Positions 1-7,475 of a DNA stretch of 46,366 nt are shown here, piece by piece. This stretch comes from Methanobacteriota archaeon (GTDB taxonomy: Archaea > Thermoplasmatota > Poseidoniia > Poseidoniales > Thalassarchaeaceae): NCBI GenBank assembly GCA_016845345.1, contig JAERSV010000008.1:1-46366 (forward strand), written 5' to 3'. The first letter of the stretch is position 1. Each line of letters begins with the position of its first letter. The position numbers were made by a program, and so were the translations under genes. The notes beneath the pieces were generated by a model that saw nothing but the letters and a program-made list of their open reading frames with translations, made no database searches and was not told the DNA's origin.

Positions 1-6
1 GTTTTA

Positions 7-2193
7 ATGATGATTGGAAAAGGGAAAATAAAAAACTTGGCATTCGTTATTCTCACCATTTTTTGTATTATATTATCAGTATTCACTTCAATTAATATCA
101 TTAATGACACTTCAAAGGAAAACATTAACAGAGATAATGTGTTATTTGTGAAATCAAATCAAACAAATGATTCACTAGGAATCCATGCTAAATGGGTCGA
201 ACACTTTGAATATCCGTATGCTCCGAGCTTACTTTCTAATACACAATTTGCACGTTCGAGTTCAAATGGTGATGAGGTAATGCTCATTGCAACTGGAGGG
301 GAATACAATGGTGTAAATAGTACACTTAATGCCTTTCTCCTAAATTCAGATGGTGGATTATTGTGGCATGAATCTTGCATCAGGAATTCAACATCTTTAG
401 CATTTTATGGGTTATCTGGTAGTCAAAATGGATTTAAAATGGCACTTTCTAGGGGTATGCCAGTCTTACAGTGTAGAGATGAAATATCACAAGAAGGTAT
501 GGAAATGTACTCTGATTATTTGATCTACGAATTAGATTCGAGAGGAAATTGGACTATTACTCAAACCGTGGAACAATATCTTCATTCTAGAGAAATAATT
601 GTGGACGAAAATGGTTCCGTACTTGATGTAGGCTCATGGTATGGTTCAAGTATTGCTGTCAATAATATGTCGTTGTCTCCAATTGGTGCATATGACGTTG
701 TCCTAGTAAAAATGAACGAAACAGGATACATTAATTGGGTCTCTGTCATTGGTGGTAAGAGTTTTGAACATGTTGAAGAAGTCATTGTTGGGAAGGATGG
801 TTCAATAATTGTTGAGTTCTTAACTATGTCAAATAATGTTAGCACATTCAATTCTTTTCAATCTCCATCAATTGATGTGGATACAATACCTTATTCATCC
901 GCAGTGGCACGATTTTCTCCGAATGGTGTGCCCGAATTCATTTGGGCAGCAAATGGGTCAATGAGAATAGATGACATCTCTTATGCTGACAATTTAGTTA
1001 CAATCTCCGGAAGGGTTGAATCTGCAACCCGAATGAATGAGGCTTGTCCTTCAACTAGGGGTAATAATTATCATCAGAACAACCCTGTAATTTTGCAAAT
1101 TGACAGTGATGGCGAAATAATTAATTGTAGAGTAATTTCATCCATCACAGCCACTTATGGGATATTGGCCGGGGTGGATGACCAAGGTACGATATGGCTT
1201 GCCGCAACCTTCCAAGATATGTGGGACCAAATTGATTCAGTGTATCTAGATGGGGTCAATTATTCATCTCCGAACACCACTTTTACCTACACATCTGTTC
1301 TGATGACAATCAACGAAGAAATGGATGTTATATCTGCCCAACTGTTTGATTTCCAAGATGGAGTCTATCTGTACAATTTACACTTACTATCAAATGGCTC
1401 TGCTGCAATTATTTACCTAACATACTCGGATACAGTGAATTTCAACGGCACAAATTTGTCATTCGGTAACTCTGATTCAATTATAATCGCGGCTTTCAAT
1501 AATGTCCGCGATAGTGATGGAGATGGTATCGTTGATTTATCTGACAATTGCCCCAAGATAGCGAACCCCGTCCAAAAGAACCTAGATGGTGATGAATTTG
1601 GAGATGTTTGCGATGATGACATTGATGGTGATGGGGCTGTCTCTGACCAGTGCCCGTCCGGTATGACGAATTGGAAATCCAATGCTACAACTGACCATGA
1701 CAGAGATGGATGCAACGATGAATCTGAAGATTTGGATGATGATAACGATTCAATTCTTGACATTTTTGACATCTGTCCCAAAGGAGAGGTTGGATGGATT
1801 TCAACGTTGTTAACAGATGTGAACTCCGATGGCTGTCCCGACCCGCCTCCTGTTGAGGAGGAAAGCAATACAAGCAATGAATCGAATCCTGAAAATGAAT
1901 CAGAAAAAGTTGACCCACCAGATCACAATAATGGTTCAGAATCAAACCAAAACGATTCTAATATATCCGAAGAATTGGTTCAGCCGCCAATTGATGAAAA
2001 TGTAGAGTCTGAAGGTATTATAGACTCGGCAGAAGGGTTAGATGAGAATAATTCATCATCCGAAGAACCGGAGGATGTCGGCTCTAATCAAAATCCAAGT
2101 GACAGTCACATTTCATCAGAAGTAAAAATTCTCACGGCAATACTGGCTATCTTGTTAATGGTTTTATTATTCAGTCTCCGAAAAGGGGATTGA
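7..2193 (+). CDS. Secreted, membrane-anchored protein with thrombospondin type-3-like Ca-binding repeats
   Basis: The 728-residue product has a hydrophobic N-terminal signal segment (residues about 8-28) and a single C-terminal membrane segment (about 704-722) ending in a short basic tail, so it is probably exported and anchored. Residues about 500-620 carry Asp-rich units such as DSDGDGIVDLSDNCP and DLDDDNDSILDIFDICP, the hallmark of thrombospondin type-3 calcium-binding repeats. A low-complexity acidic Ser/Asn/Glu stalk (about 620-700) follows and would lift the body off the membrane. The part before the repeats has PQQ/propeller-like spacing but I cannot assign a family. The frame is open to the left window edge, so the start could lie upstream; two adjacent ATG codons (7 and 10) precede the signal peptide. 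Function beyond calcium-dependent surface protein is unknown. Confidence 0.8.
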   Translation: MMIGKGKIKNLAFVILTIFCIILSVFTSINIINDTSKENINRDNVLFVKSNQTNDSLGIHAKWVEHFEYPYAPSLLSNTQFARSSSNGDEVMLIATGGEYNGVNSTLNAFLLNSDGGLLWHESCIRNSTSLAFYGLSGSQNGFKMALSRGMPVLQCRDEISQEGMEMYSDYLIYELDSRGNWTITQTVEQYLHSREIIVDENGSVLDVGSWYGSSIAVNNMSLSPIGAYDVVLVKMNETGYINWVSVIGGKSFEHVEEVIVGKDGSIIVEFLTMSNNVSTFNSFQSPSIDVDTIPYSSAVARFSPNGVPEFIWAANGSMRIDDISYADNLVTISGRVESATRMNEACPSTRGNNYHQNNPVILQIDSDGEIINCRVISSITATYGILAGVDDQGTIWLAATFQDMWDQIDSVYLDGVNYSSPNTTFTYTSVLMTINEEMDVISAQLFDFQDGVYLYNLHLLSNGSAAIIYLTYSDTVNFNGTNLSFGNSDSIIIAAFNNVRDSDGDGIVDLSDNCPKIANPVQKNLDGDEFGDVCDDDIDGDGAVSDQCPSGMTNWKSNATTDHDRDGCNDESEDLDDDNDSILDIFDICPKGEVGWISTLLTDVNSDGCPDPPPVEEESNTSNESNPENESEKVDPPDHNNGSESNQNDSNISEELVQPPIDENVESEGIIDSAEGLDENNSSSEEPEDVGSNQNPSDSHISSEVKILTAILAILLMVLLFSLRKGD

Positions 2194-2245
2194 ATTCAAA
2201 TTCACAAAATTTGAGCAATTAAATCCTGATTATACCTTCAATCAA

Positions 2246-2381
2246 GGTCCATCAGAACAGGATTTGAACTCCGCGTCAATTGACTTCTACAAATTTTTAT
2301 CCATTTGACGCTGGAGTCTAGAACTGGACTGAGCGAAGCGAGGGAAGTTCTGGACCGATGTGACATCCTGTTCCCTGCACC
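2246..2381. other. Intergenic element foldable into a three-way junction (candidate ncRNA)
   Basis: This 314-base gap between two genes holds three nested or adjacent inverted repeats. P1 pairs GAACAGGAT (2255-2263) with ATCCTGTTC (2365-2373), nine perfect pairs, with weaker outward pairing of GGTcCA to TGcACC. P2 pairs 2268-2279 with 2305-2317, twelve pairs interrupted by one bulged base, with a 25-base loop. P3 pairs AGAACT (2320-2325) with AGTTCT (2346-2351), with a purine-rich 20-base loop. Together they make a closed three-way junction of about 120-136 bases. I do not recognise a known RNA family; tRNA, SRP RNA and RNase P signatures are absent. It could be a small RNA on either strand, a structured mRNA end, or a non-autonomous mobile element whose terminal repeats form P1. 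Confidence 0.45.
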
Positions 2382-2426
2382 AAATTATTTTACTGAACAA
2401 AAAGATGTTCCCTTCATGATTATCAA

Positions 2427-2502
2427 TGACTAATCACTTTTAGTCACCCCTGCAGAGGGTTTCTTTCTTAACCCACGCATCTCGTCAAACGGTTCAGAGG
2501 AG
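2427..2502 (+). promoter_or_regulatory. gpsA upstream region: inverted repeats and Shine-Dalgarno
   Basis: An inverted repeat TGACTA-N8-TAGTCA (2427-2446) is followed by a second small one, CCCT-GCAG-AGGG (2448-2459). GAGGAG at 2497-2502 lies five bases before the TTG start of gpsA and is what decides that start. The inverted repeats may be an operator or a 5'-leader hairpin; no regulator is identifiable. Confidence 0.35.
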
Positions 2503-2507
2503 TTCAG

Positions 2508-3515
2508 TTGACCAAGATAGGCGTACTCGGACTTGGCAATTGGGGCACTGCCTTAGCCAATATTTGGGCTAAAGATGGACACTCGGTCATCGGCTGGACT
2601 GTAGAGACTGAAGTTTACGAGTCAATGGTCCTCAACAATGTCAATGAAAAATATCTACCCGGTGTAGAACTACCTGGTGTTGACGCAACCCTTGATATTG
2701 GCGAGGTTTGTGACGCATCTGAACTTCTCATTTTGTCGGTACCATCCGGTGTAATCCTCTCAGTGGTTGACCAACTTCTTCCTCACCTCAGACCATCCCA
2801 TGTTTTGGTAGACCTCGCTAAGGGAATCGCCCCCGAAGAAGAGGGAGATAGCGGCTTGATTTCAGCCGCGATTGAAAAGCGACTGAAAAGTGCTAATCTT
2901 TCTAATCCAGTTGTTGTATTAACTGGACCCACCATTGCACCAGAAGTCGCCCGTGGAGTCTTAACAAACGCATTGGTTGCGGCTCATGACCGCTCAGTTG
3001 CTGAAAGAGTCGCGAGCAGGCTGTCAACGGATTCTCTTGTCCTCAAGGCTGCAGATGACCCAGTTGGAGCAGAATTATGGGGCGCTTTCAAAAATACAAT
3101 TGCCCTTGCTTGTGGGATCGTTGATGGATTACGCGATGGCATTGGCGGTGATAATTTGAAAGCAGCATTAGTGCCTATCGGCTTTGCCGAAGGCAGAAAA
3201 TTATTGATTTTACTCGGCGCAGGAGAAGAAACCTCACTTGGACCAGCCGGATTAGGTGATTTGTATGTTACAAGCACTTCTCCACGAAGTCGCAATAGAA
3301 CACTTGGACAAAAACTCGGTGAAGGTAAAACCTTGGAAGAGGGTTTAGCAGAAATGCACATGGTTGCTGAAGGAGTACGTGCCGCACGAATGTTCCGCAA
3401 GCGAGCAAACCAAGTTGGTTGTCCAGCCCCATTTATCGAGTCCCTCAACATTCTATTAGATGGTGAGGTTTCTGCAGAAGAGTGTGTTAGACGCATGGTT
3501 GAGCAGAGTCTCTGA
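2508..3515 (+). CDS. gpsA: NAD(P)-dependent sn-glycerol-3-phosphate dehydrogenase
   Basis: This enzyme interconverts dihydroxyacetone phosphate and sn-glycerol-3-phosphate, the bacterial/eukaryal-type glycerolipid backbone. The 335-residue length matches bacterial GpsA. The N-terminal Rossmann fold shows GLGNWG (8-13). The catalytic lysine is K195 within WGAFKNTIALACGIVDG, and the C-terminal helical domain shows AGLGDLYVTSTSPRSRNR, which binds the substrate phosphate. The start is TTG, supported by a GAGGAG ribosome site five bases upstream and by the absence of a nearer ATG before the Rossmann motif. The sense of this gene in an archaeon is notable, since archaeal lipids are normally built on sn-glycerol-1-phosphate. 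A small winged-helix-like gene follows 74 bases downstream in the same direction. Confidence 0.95.
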   Translation: MTKIGVLGLGNWGTALANIWAKDGHSVIGWTVETEVYESMVLNNVNEKYLPGVELPGVDATLDIGEVCDASELLILSVPSGVILSVVDQLLPHLRPSHVLVDLAKGIAPEEEGDSGLISAAIEKRLKSANLSNPVVVLTGPTIAPEVARGVLTNALVAAHDRSVAERVASRLSTDSLVLKAADDPVGAELWGAFKNTIALACGIVDGLRDGIGGDNLKAALVPIGFAEGRKLLILLGAGEETSLGPAGLGDLYVTSTSPRSRNRTLGQKLGEGKTLEEGLAEMHMVAEGVRAARMFRKRANQVGCPAPFIESLNILLDGEVSAEECVRRMVEQSL

Positions 3516-3589
3516 GTACCTTTTGTCCATCTCACATACACACATCAACCAATCAAATATACCAAAGGGGAGAAGTCTCTCCGGGATAC

Positions 3590-3811
3590 ATGGCAATGGA
3601 GGATTTGTCTCAGTTGGAGCGGCGACTGTTTGAGTGGATCAAGAAATCTGACTTTGAGTCAGTCCCATGGTCTAGCCAGCGCGCCGCGGAGGCTTTTGAT
3701 GTGAGTGAAAATGAAATTTTAGAGGCGCTTGCCGCTTTAACTTCAAAGATTCCTCACAATATTTACGTTCACTATAATGATGGTGCAATTCGCATCACTG
3801 CTGACCTCTGA
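3590..3811 (+). CDS. Small winged-helix-like protein
   Basis: The 73-residue product has a pattern of three helices followed by a short beta hairpin: LERRLFEWIKKS, then VPWSSQRAAEAFDVSENEILEALAAL, then IYVHYNDGAIRITADL. This is what a compact winged-helix DNA-binding domain looks like, with SSQRAAEAFDVSENEILEAL as the likely helix-turn-helix. No ligand-binding region is present. It lies downstream of gpsA and ends one base before the convergent phnE stop. Start is ATG with AAGGGGAGAAG about twenty bases upstream. A role as a local transcription regulator is an inference; the family is not recognised by name. Confidence 0.6.
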   Translation: MAMEDLSQLERRLFEWIKKSDFESVPWSSQRAAEAFDVSENEILEALAALTSKIPHNIYVHYNDGAIRITADL

Positions 3812-3812
3812 A

Positions 3813-4706
3813 CTACTTCTTTCGAATGAAAGGAATGACCTCTCGCCAACGTGCTCGAGGTGCGTGTACCTCACTCTCCATAAACCGATGTCGAAGAGAT
3901 AGTGATATCTGGTCAATCACCACAACGGCTAGGTAGATAATGAGAATCATCGCTAAGGCGCGGTCATATTGAGAGTAGACACTCAGATAATTGGATAGAT
4001 ACCAACCAATACCACCTGCTCCAACTAAACCGATTATTGAACCGTGTCGGATGTTATACTCAAACATGAACAGCATTTGACTCCAAAGTGCATTACTTGC
4101 CTCAGGCAAGGCGAAATATCGTGCAACTTGCCAACCGGGTAAACCCATGGCTCGTGCGGCTTCAAGAGGGTGGCGACTCACACCTTCTAGAGCCTCATAC
4201 TGTAATTTCCCCAAATATCCGATGGTGTATAGCGTCATTGCAAGCACACCTGCCAAAGGGCCCGGGCCGAATAGAATGACGAGAAAAAGTGCCCACACTA
4301 GAGAGGGGAGAACACGAAGAGCCGCGAGAATCTGACGCATGATTATGCTCAACCAAACTGGTGCAAGATTGTGTGCGGCCATCATTGACAATGGTAATGC
4401 GATAATCATGCCAAAGACTGTTGATAGGAAGGCAATTTCAATTGTCTCAAACAATCCATGGACTGCAGGACTGCACATCCAATCAGCTTGCCAATTACAT
4501 TCGCTGTATGAATAAGCAGCCCTCTGTGTGACTACGCTAAAATCTGGGGGCCAAATTCGCGGCAGTAACAATCCAAGGTTCTCCCAGGCCTGACTGAGAT
4601 TATACAGATTTAACCCAAGTGAATTCGATACGATAAGCACAAGAATTGCAATAATTGCGTAGAACATCAAACGAGGTCTCTTCTTGAGAAGTTGACTGAA
4701 ACTCAT
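3813..4706 (-). CDS. phnE: Phosphonate-type ABC transporter permease
   Basis: The 297-residue product is a polytopic membrane permease of the PhnE/BPD type. It has an N-terminal membrane segment (about 14-34), a periplasmic-type loop containing Cys-Trp residues, and the core permease helices. The cytoplasmic coupling loop reads EAARAMGLPGWQVARYFALPEA (about 182-203), the EAA motif that docks onto the ATPase. The C-terminal signature RHGSIIGLVGAGGIGWYL is typical of PhnE. Its start overlaps the end of phnC by four bases (ATGA), indicating translational coupling in a phnD-phnC-phnE operon. Phosphonate, phosphite or phosphate esters are the family's usual cargo; the exact substrate cannot be read from this subunit. 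Confidence 0.88.
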   Translation of the reverse strand: MSFSQLLKKRPRLMFYAIIAILVLIVSNSLGLNLYNLSQAWENLGLLLPRIWPPDFSVVTQRAAYSYSECNWQADWMCSPAVHGLFETIEIAFLSTVFGMIIALPLSMMAAHNLAPVWLSIIMRQILAALRVLPSLVWALFLVILFGPGPLAGVLAMTLYTIGYLGKLQYEALEGVSRHPLEAARAMGLPGWQVARYFALPEASNALWSQMLFMFEYNIRHGSIIGLVGAGGIGWYLSNYLSVYSQYDRALAMILIIYLAVVVIDQISLSLRHRFMESEVHAPRARWREVIPFIRKK

Positions 4707-5365
4707 ATCTCAATCTCCTCTAAAATCGTTCCCTGTACCTGCAATACACGATGGCAAAATGTACTCGCACGTGCTAAATTGTGGTCGACAATAATTGCCG
4801 CAGTGCCCTGTTCTTCGACGAGATTTGTAATCAAAGATATGATACCTTCCGCTGTTTCAGCATCGAGTTCTCCAAGGCATTCATCTGCAAGTAGAATATT
4901 GGGTTTTTGAACCATTGAACGCGCTATCGCAACACGGCGTTGCTGCCCTCCGGAAAGTAAACTGATGGGCTCAAGCACTTTCTCAGTAAGACCGACGGAT
5001 TCAATGGCTTTGCGCGCTTGGTCACGATATTCTTTACTCGGCAATGAGAAAAGTGACTGCCAGAATGTTGCCCTTGGCAAGGCTCCCATTATCACATTGT
5101 AGCCAACGGTTTGATGGGTAATCAATCCTAATCGTTGTGGAATATATCCAATCTCAACTTCATTTCGGGCAACTTCGATTTCTCCACTAAGAGGAGGAAT
5201 TAGACCAGCAATTGTACGCAACAAACTAGTCTTTCCGATTCCAGAGCGGCCGGTTATTCCGATTATTTCACCAGGGTGAACTTCAATATTCACTGAATCA
5301 ATCAATGGATTATTTTGCTCAAAGCCAATTGCGGCATTTGATATAGATAATATCGGCTCTGACAT
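4703..5365 (-). CDS. phnC: Phosphonate-type ABC transporter ATP-binding protein
   Basis: This is a 220-residue single-domain ABC ATPase. Visible motifs are Walker A GRSGIGKTS (about 39-47), the signature LSGGQQRR (about 138-145), Walker B NILLADE with its catalytic glutamate (about 155-161), a D-loop GELDAE and the switch histidine in IIVDHN (about 190-195). The gene sits between the binding-protein gene (19-base gap) and the permease (4-base overlap), so it energises uptake by that complex. Length is slightly short for PhnC (usually 240-260), with a compact C-terminus, but all catalytic motifs are intact. Confidence 0.88.
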   Translation of the reverse strand: MSEPILSISNAAIGFEQNNPLIDSVNIEVHPGEIIGITGRSGIGKTSLLRTIAGLIPPLSGEIEVARNEVEIGYIPQRLGLITHQTVGYNVIMGALPRATFWQSLFSLPSKEYRDQARKAIESVGLTEKVLEPISLLSGGQQRRVAIARSMVQKPNILLADECLGELDAETAEGIISLITNLVEEQGTAAIIVDHNLARASTFCHRVLQVQGTILEEIEI

Positions 5366-5384
5366 CTCTTTTCATCTCTCAGTG

Positions 5385-6371
5385 TCAATCATCGTACTTC
5401 TCTGCAAAATACGCAGTGATTCCAGGTATGTTGGAAATCGCATCTGAATATGACCCGAGGTGGTTTTCGCTAGTGACTGAAACTAGCCCTGGCGTATTGA
5501 GGACATTCTCAAGAATGGCGACCCCACCTTCTTCTGTGTTCAATAAAAGTAAAGCAGAGATAAGTGCATCTTGCTTCTCACCAGCATTGTCAGGATTGAC
5601 AACCACTGGATGGCTTGGTACTTGGCCGAAATGAGGCTCTAATATTCGATATTGTTCGCGTCCTAAACACCAGTCATTTCCTTCGCAATGGTCCTCGTAT
5701 GAACTGACCTTGGCAAAGGCTACATCCCCAACTCCCTGTGTCATGCAGTTGAACGCACCACCATAACCATAGTACAAGTCCCCACTACTGGGAATTGATG
5801 CGTTATCAAAATGGTCCTCAATAGTTGTACGCAAAGACTCAATCTCATCTTCTGGGCCTTGAACATCCACAATCCCGTTACCAATCATGTAACCCATTGG
5901 CATCAGCATACCAGCCGATTTCAGCCAACCTGTGTGGCAAGAATTTCTGCCTTCAAGTTGTTCAAGAGTAGTGATGTTCGAAGAATTTAACACCCATGCT
6001 GCCGCAGTGTAAGAGGTGCTTCCGTCATCCTTCTGGTCGGCAAGAACAACCTCAAGACCATGGCTCTTCCAAGCAACATAGCCAGCACCACCATCGAGGA
6101 ATGCCACATCAGCGTGCCCGAAATTTAGAGCCTCGATGGCGGCGTTCTCATTAGCAATCGGATACAAGTCAACATCGTAGCCACTATGCTCAGCGATGAA
6201 ATCTGCTAATAACTGTGGATTTGAGTCTGGATTGTCATAATCATCCTTGACAGTGAAGGCGATTCGGATGACATTATCTGACGATTCATCTCCTCCAATA
6301 CAACCTGCAAACGCTGTTGTCAATAACAGTGCCACTACCATCCAATTCTTACTCAATATCATCATTTTCAT
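5385..6371 (-). CDS. phnD: Phosphonate-type ABC transporter substrate-binding lipoprotein
   Basis: The 328-residue product is a PhnD-family periplasmic-type binding protein, first gene of the phnDCE operon. It begins with a hydrophobic signal ending in the lipobox AFAGC, so Cys24 is the predicted lipid-anchored residue; residues GGDESSD form a linker. The mature fold shows family features: an N-terminal beta strand IRIAFTVKDD, the FGHADVAFLDGGAGYVAW stretch that forms a ligand pocket, and GVGDVAFAKVSSYE in the second lobe. It would capture an oxyanion-bearing solute (phosphonate, phosphite or related) outside the cell and deliver it to PhnE. No C-P lyase or phosphonatase gene is nearby, so the cargo is uncertain. 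Confidence 0.88.
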   Translation of the reverse strand: MKMMILSKNWMVVALLLTTAFAGCIGGDESSDNVIRIAFTVKDDYDNPDSNPQLLADFIAEHSGYDVDLYPIANENAAIEALNFGHADVAFLDGGAGYVAWKSHGLEVVLADQKDDGSTSYTAAAWVLNSSNITTLEQLEGRNSCHTGWLKSAGMLMPMGYMIGNGIVDVQGPEDEIESLRTTIEDHFDNASIPSSGDLYYGYGGAFNCMTQGVGDVAFAKVSSYEDHCEGNDWCLGREQYRILEPHFGQVPSHPVVVNPDNAGEKQDALISALLLLNTEEGGVAILENVLNTPGLVSVTSENHLGSYSDAISNIPGITAYFAEKYDD

Positions 6372-6415
6372 TGTATCACCTTAGAACTAGGCAACCCGCG
6401 TCAGAAGTGTTAGAC

Positions 6416-6482
6416 CACCAGCTGGTGAATACCATGAGGTTGGTCGGTTTAGGTTGCCCTAATAAATATTAGGTTGCCCTAA
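6416..6482 (-). promoter_or_regulatory. phnDCE promoter with two tandem palindromic operators
   Basis: Two identical 14-base sites TTAGGTTGCCCTAA occupy 6449-6462 and 6469-6482. Each is itself a palindrome (TTAGG-N4-CCTAA), and their centres are exactly 20 bases apart, about two helical turns. The AT-rich stretch between and overlapping them (6461-6470, TATTTATT on the minus strand) is a plausible TATA box for the operon. A separate perfect 12-base palindrome CACCAGCTGGTG lies at 6416-6427, within the predicted 5' leader. A further degenerate half match (TAGGCAACC) is at about 6389-6397. The arrangement suggests repression by a dimeric helix-turn-helix protein blocking TBP/TFB binding. Confidence 0.6.
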
Positions 6483-6533
6483 ACTTTCAATAATATTTAA
6501 CTTGAAAACATGAATTAATTAGAACCTAATTTT

Positions 6534-7475
6534 TTACACAGACAACCACTCATCAACATAAGATTCCGCCCCGGGATTTCCTAAAAATGGGTCTGGCCCC
6601 ATTTTGATGACGGTTAGAAGATGCATCTCGCCACCCCATGTTGGAATCCAAACTGTAATCATCTCCCCAGATGGGTGCATTCCAAACAAATCGAGCATGA
6701 TATCGTCGTGGGTATACAGCAGACTAATGTCGCCATAATCATGAACCACTCCTCCATGAATTGGTGCAAGCGAAAATGCATTCGGTCCCGTCCAATCATC
6801 CATCAGCGATGCGGCTTCCTGAAACCTATCCTCCTTCGCACCACTAACGTCCGAAACAAATTTTACACCTTGTGGTGCCATCATTGGGTTCAAAACACCT
6901 GGAACTTGTAAATGAGTTTCAACCACAATCGCTCCATCTGCTAAAACCCAAATGTATTGCTCAGATGCTGGCCAAGGTGGTGCATTCTCTTGCTCTTCAC
7001 TTAGTGGAGGCCCCCAGACCTCCTCGCCAATTGGGGTACTTGCAGGGACAAATCCAGCCAATAAGTGGATTATCAAGACAAATACGATTGCAAGTGCCCT
7101 CGCGTTACTCCGTTGTTGCCATTCTCGGCGTTGTTGCTCGCTTCTCGTTGCTATAATTACAGATATTACTGAGCCACTAACCAACACCATCCAAATTCCA
7201 AGCGGAATCAACCATAGGAATAACAGACAAGCCATTAAACCAGCGATGTAAGGATCTGCGCGCAACCAGTCGCTGAAAATGACTTCTGGATGCTTCTCTT
7301 GCCATTGACTCCACTGCCATACTAAAATGAGGGCAAACGGTGCAAGCCAAGTGAGTAATGAAAAGAGCAGAGCCATCGCCTTCAAGCCGATGTAAGAGGA
7401 GGGTGACATAAACCTCTTTGCAGTCATTAGAGCGAGGCGGCACTTTTGAGAACATGAGCCATCATTCAGATTCAT
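6534..7475 (-). CDS. Membrane protein of unknown function
   Basis: The 313-residue product has an N-terminal membrane region of about four hydrophobic segments (about 34-56, 76-95, 98-116 and 128-148). A C-terminal soluble domain of about 160 residues follows, rich in Trp, Pro and Gly, which probably faces outside. No family is recognised. The longest frame starts at 7475, where its ATG overlaps the divergent ABC gene's ATG by two bases. Internal Met codons at 7427 and 7409 give a more conventional N-terminus (MSPSSYIGLKAMALLF) and would leave room for a promoter, so the true start may be one of these. Its divergent position beside the ABC-2 export pair suggests but does not prove a shared role. 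Confidence 0.65.
   Translation of the reverse strand: MNLNDGSCSQKCRLALMTAKRFMSPSSYIGLKAMALLFSLLTWLAPFALILVWQWSQWQEKHPEVIFSDWLRADPYIAGLMACLLFLWLIPLGIWMVLVSGSVISVIIATRSEQQRREWQQRSNARALAIVFVLIIHLLAGFVPASTPIGEEVWGPPLSEEQENAPPWPASEQYIWVLADGAIVVETHLQVPGVLNPMMAPQGVKFVSDVSGAKEDRFQEAASLMDDWTGPNAFSLAPIHGGVVHDYGDISLLYTHDDIMLDLFGMHPSGEMITVWIPTWGGEMHLLTVIKMGPDPFLGNPGAESYVDEWLSV

Noticed and set aside
2246-2381. Minus-strand tRNA with a large intron
   Set aside because: GAGTTCAAATCC resembles a T loop, but the T stem does not pair (a mismatch next to G53-C61), and no D arm or acceptor partner fits.
2984-3541. 185-residue minus-strand frame opposite gpsA
   Set aside because: It is antisense to the conserved gpsA motifs and is Ser/Pro-rich with no recognisable domain.
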